A DNA stretch of 17,385 nt from an uncultured Flavobacterium sp. (GTDB taxonomy: Bacteria; Bacteroidota; Bacteroidia; Flavobacteriales; Flavobacteriaceae), in assembly GCA_946480635.1 (NCBI GenBank), contig CAMLKV010000006.1:1-17385 (forward strand), written 5' to 3'. Made by a program: the position numbers and the translations under genes. Every line of letters starts with the position of its first letter. Positions within the stretch are counted from its first letter, which is position 1. Below the pieces are notes generated by a model. It was not told the DNA's origin, made no database searches, and was given only the letters and a program-made list of their open reading frames with translations. Positions 16,043 through 17,385 of the stretch are shown one piece after another.

Positions 16043-17178
16043 CACAACATTCCTTTAGTGGATGGTAAAATCATTTTTTCAACATCTCTTTTTACGGCCA
16101 TTTTGATAGCTTTTGCAAAAGCTTTGAAAATAGCTTCAATTTTGTGGTGCTCATTTGTCCCTTCAGCTTTGATGTTTAAATTACATTTAGCGCCATCTGT
16201 AAATGATTTAAAAAAGTGAAAGAACATTTCTGTTGGCATTTCACCTATCTTTTCACGTTTAAATTCGGCTTCCCAAACCAACCAGTTTCTTCCACCAAAA
16301 TCGATAGCCACTTGAGCCAAACAATCATCCATTGGCAATGTAAAACCATAACGCTCAATACCTAATTTGTTATCCAAAGCTTGATTAAAAACTTCACCCA
16401 ACGCAATTGCTGTGTCTTCAATCGTATGGTGTTCATCTACTTCAAGATCACCATTAACTGTAATTTCTAAGTCCATTTGTCCGTGACGTGCAATTTGGTC
16501 CAACATATGATCGAAAAATGCTAAACCAGTATTGATATTACTTTGACCTTTACCGTCAAGATTTAAACTGATTTGAATATCCGTTTCATTTGTCTTTCTA
16601 ATTATAGAAGCTACTCTATTTTCTAGCTTTAAAAACTCATATATTTTTTGCCAATCATTGGTTTCTAATGCAATAAACGACTGCAATTCTTCTTCTTTTG
16701 AAGAAATTTCTCCAGTACCTAAACGTGTATCATCGTTAATAAAAATAGCTTTTGCGCCAAGGTTTTTAGCCAATTCAACATCAGTCAACCTATCTCCTAT
16801 CACAAAAGAGTTTTTTAAATCATACACTTCTGAAAAATATTCGGTTAATAGACCAGTTCCTGGTTTTCTGGTATTTGCATTTTCGTTTGGAAAAGTTCTG
16901 TCGATGAAAACTTTATCAAAAACAACCCCTTCATTTTCATAGGTTTTCATTATAAAATTATGAACTGGCCAAAAAGTATCTTCAGGAAACGATTCAGTTC
17001 CTAATCCATCCTGATTAGTAATCATAACCAATTGAAAATCTAATTCTTTAGCAATTTTGCTCAGAAAAGGAATGCATTTTGGATAAAAAATCATTTTTTC
17101 AAAAGCATCAATCTGTTCATCAATAGTTTCTTTGATAATGGTTCCGTCGCGATCAATGAATAATACTTTTTTAGGCAT
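16042..17178 (-). CDS. hisB: Bifunctional histidinol-phosphatase / imidazoleglycerol-phosphate dehydratase
   Basis: This 378-residue fusion catalyses IGP dehydration and, after HisC, histidinol-phosphate dephosphorylation. The N-terminal HAD phosphatase (about 1-165) has FIDRDGT with nucleophile Asp9 and Asp11, [10 protein letters not shown] and [12 protein letters not shown]. The dehydratase domain (about 188-378) has the metal-binding motifs DEHHTIED at 248-255 and [13 protein letters not shown] near the end. In E. coli HisB a zinc loop with three cysteines and a histidine precedes RKP; here that stretch reads [19 protein letters not shown] (91-109) with no Cys or His. Its first 8 bases overlap the end of hisC. 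Confidence 0.97.
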   Translation of the reverse strand: MPKKVLFIDRDGTIIKETIDEQIDAFEKMIFYPKCIPFLSKIAKELDFQLVMITNQDGLGTESFPEDTFWPVHNFIMKTYENEGVVFDKVFIDRTFPNENANTRKPGTGLLTEYFSEVYDLKNSFVIGDRLTDVELAKNLGAKAIFINDDTRLGTGEISSKEEELQSFIALETNDWQKIYEFLKLENRVASIIRKTNETDIQISLNLDGKGQSNINTGLAFFDHMLDQIARHGQMDLEITVNGDLEVDEHHTIEDTAIALGEVFNQALDNKLGIERYGFTLPMDDCLAQVAIDFGGRNWLVWEAEFKREKIGEMPTEMFFHFFKSFTDGAKCNLNIKAEGTNEHHKIEAIFKAFAKAIKMAVKRDVEKMILPSTKGML

Positions 17179-17385
17179 CTTGTAATGATTTTAGAATGTT
17201 TATTAATTGGTTATTTTCTTCTGGCGTTCCCACGGTAATTCGAAGACAATTTTCGCATAATGGATGATTACTTCTATTACGAACCACAATTCCTTTTTCT
17301 AATAATTGGCTATATCTTTTAAGAGCATTATCTACTTCAATTAATATAAAATTTGTATCTGATGAGTATATATTTTTAATAAAAT
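17171..17385 (-). CDS. hisC: Histidinol-phosphate aminotransferase, C-terminal part
   Basis: The last 71 codons of hisC are present; the gene continues beyond the right edge. Translation gives [11 protein letters not shown], then [31 protein letters not shown] and a final KSLQDA. The VRNRSN...[11 protein letters not shown] block is the C-terminal PLP-enzyme signature of HisC, which makes histidinol phosphate from imidazole acetol phosphate and glutamate. The stop overlaps the hisB start by 8 bases. The operon order hisC-hisB-hisH-hisA-hisF-hisIE implies hisG and hisD upstream, outside the window. Confidence 0.94.
   Translation of the reverse strand, partial: FIKNIYSSDTNFILIEVDNALKRYSQLLEKGIVVRNRSNHPLCENCLRITVGTPEENNQLINILKSLQDA

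Noticed and set aside
1..17385. Mobile elements, CRISPR arrays, riboswitches or RNA genes
   Set aside because: No regularly spaced repeats, transposase-like proteins, terminal repeats or tRNA-like cloverleaf sequences were seen; the gaps are too short for most structured RNAs.

Overview
The window looks like ordinary chromosome from a low-GC member of the Bacteroidota, most probably Flavobacterium or a close relative. Four things suggest this: the AT-rich coding style, the near absence of Shine-Dalgarno sequences, several candidate -7 boxes of the TAnnTTTG type, and the protein make-up (fused HisIE, fused HisB without a zinc loop, DUF2461, DUF3817, an acs/DUF294/exonuclease locus). I see no phage, transposon, CRISPR array, tRNA or rRNA. 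No stretch longer than about 300 bases lacks a gene.

Layout. Bases 1-3493 (minus strand) hold three tightly packed genes read right to left: a flavin reductase-like protein, a 767-residue FAD monooxygenase/old-yellow-enzyme fusion of the 2-aminobenzoyl-CoA (or salicylyl-CoA) type, and the N-terminal third of an aryl-CoA ligase that runs off the left edge. Together they suggest CoA-dependent aerobic breakdown of anthranilate, perhaps fed by the kynurenine route from tryptophan. Bases 3600-5507 (plus) encode acetyl-CoA synthetase, closed by a strong bidirectional terminator. Facing it are a DnaQ-like exonuclease homologue and a cNMP-binding/CBS/DUF294 protein (5536-7984, minus). Both lack residues that are normally catalytic.

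Bases 8100-9638 (minus) encode a RadD-like SF2 helicase. A perfect 10-base inverted repeat overlaps its candidate -7 box. On the plus strand, 9799-11347 is a two-gene unit of a DUF3817 membrane protein and a YbdG-like mechanosensitive channel. Then come a hotdog acyl-CoA thioesterase with an overlapping Nudix hydrolase (11350-12149, minus), a small conserved protein of unknown function (12242-12640, plus) and a DUF2461 protein (12637-13302, minus).

Bases 13347-17385 (minus) carry the distal part of a histidine operon in the order hisC(partial)-hisB-hisH-hisA-hisF-hisIE. Genes overlap or are separated by 1-23 bases; hisG and hisD would lie to the right of the window.

Most of the window is core metabolism. 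The least explained parts are the acs-linked pair of apparently degenerate enzymes, the inverted repeat at the helicase promoter, and the flavin reductase heading the aminobenzoyl-CoA operon.
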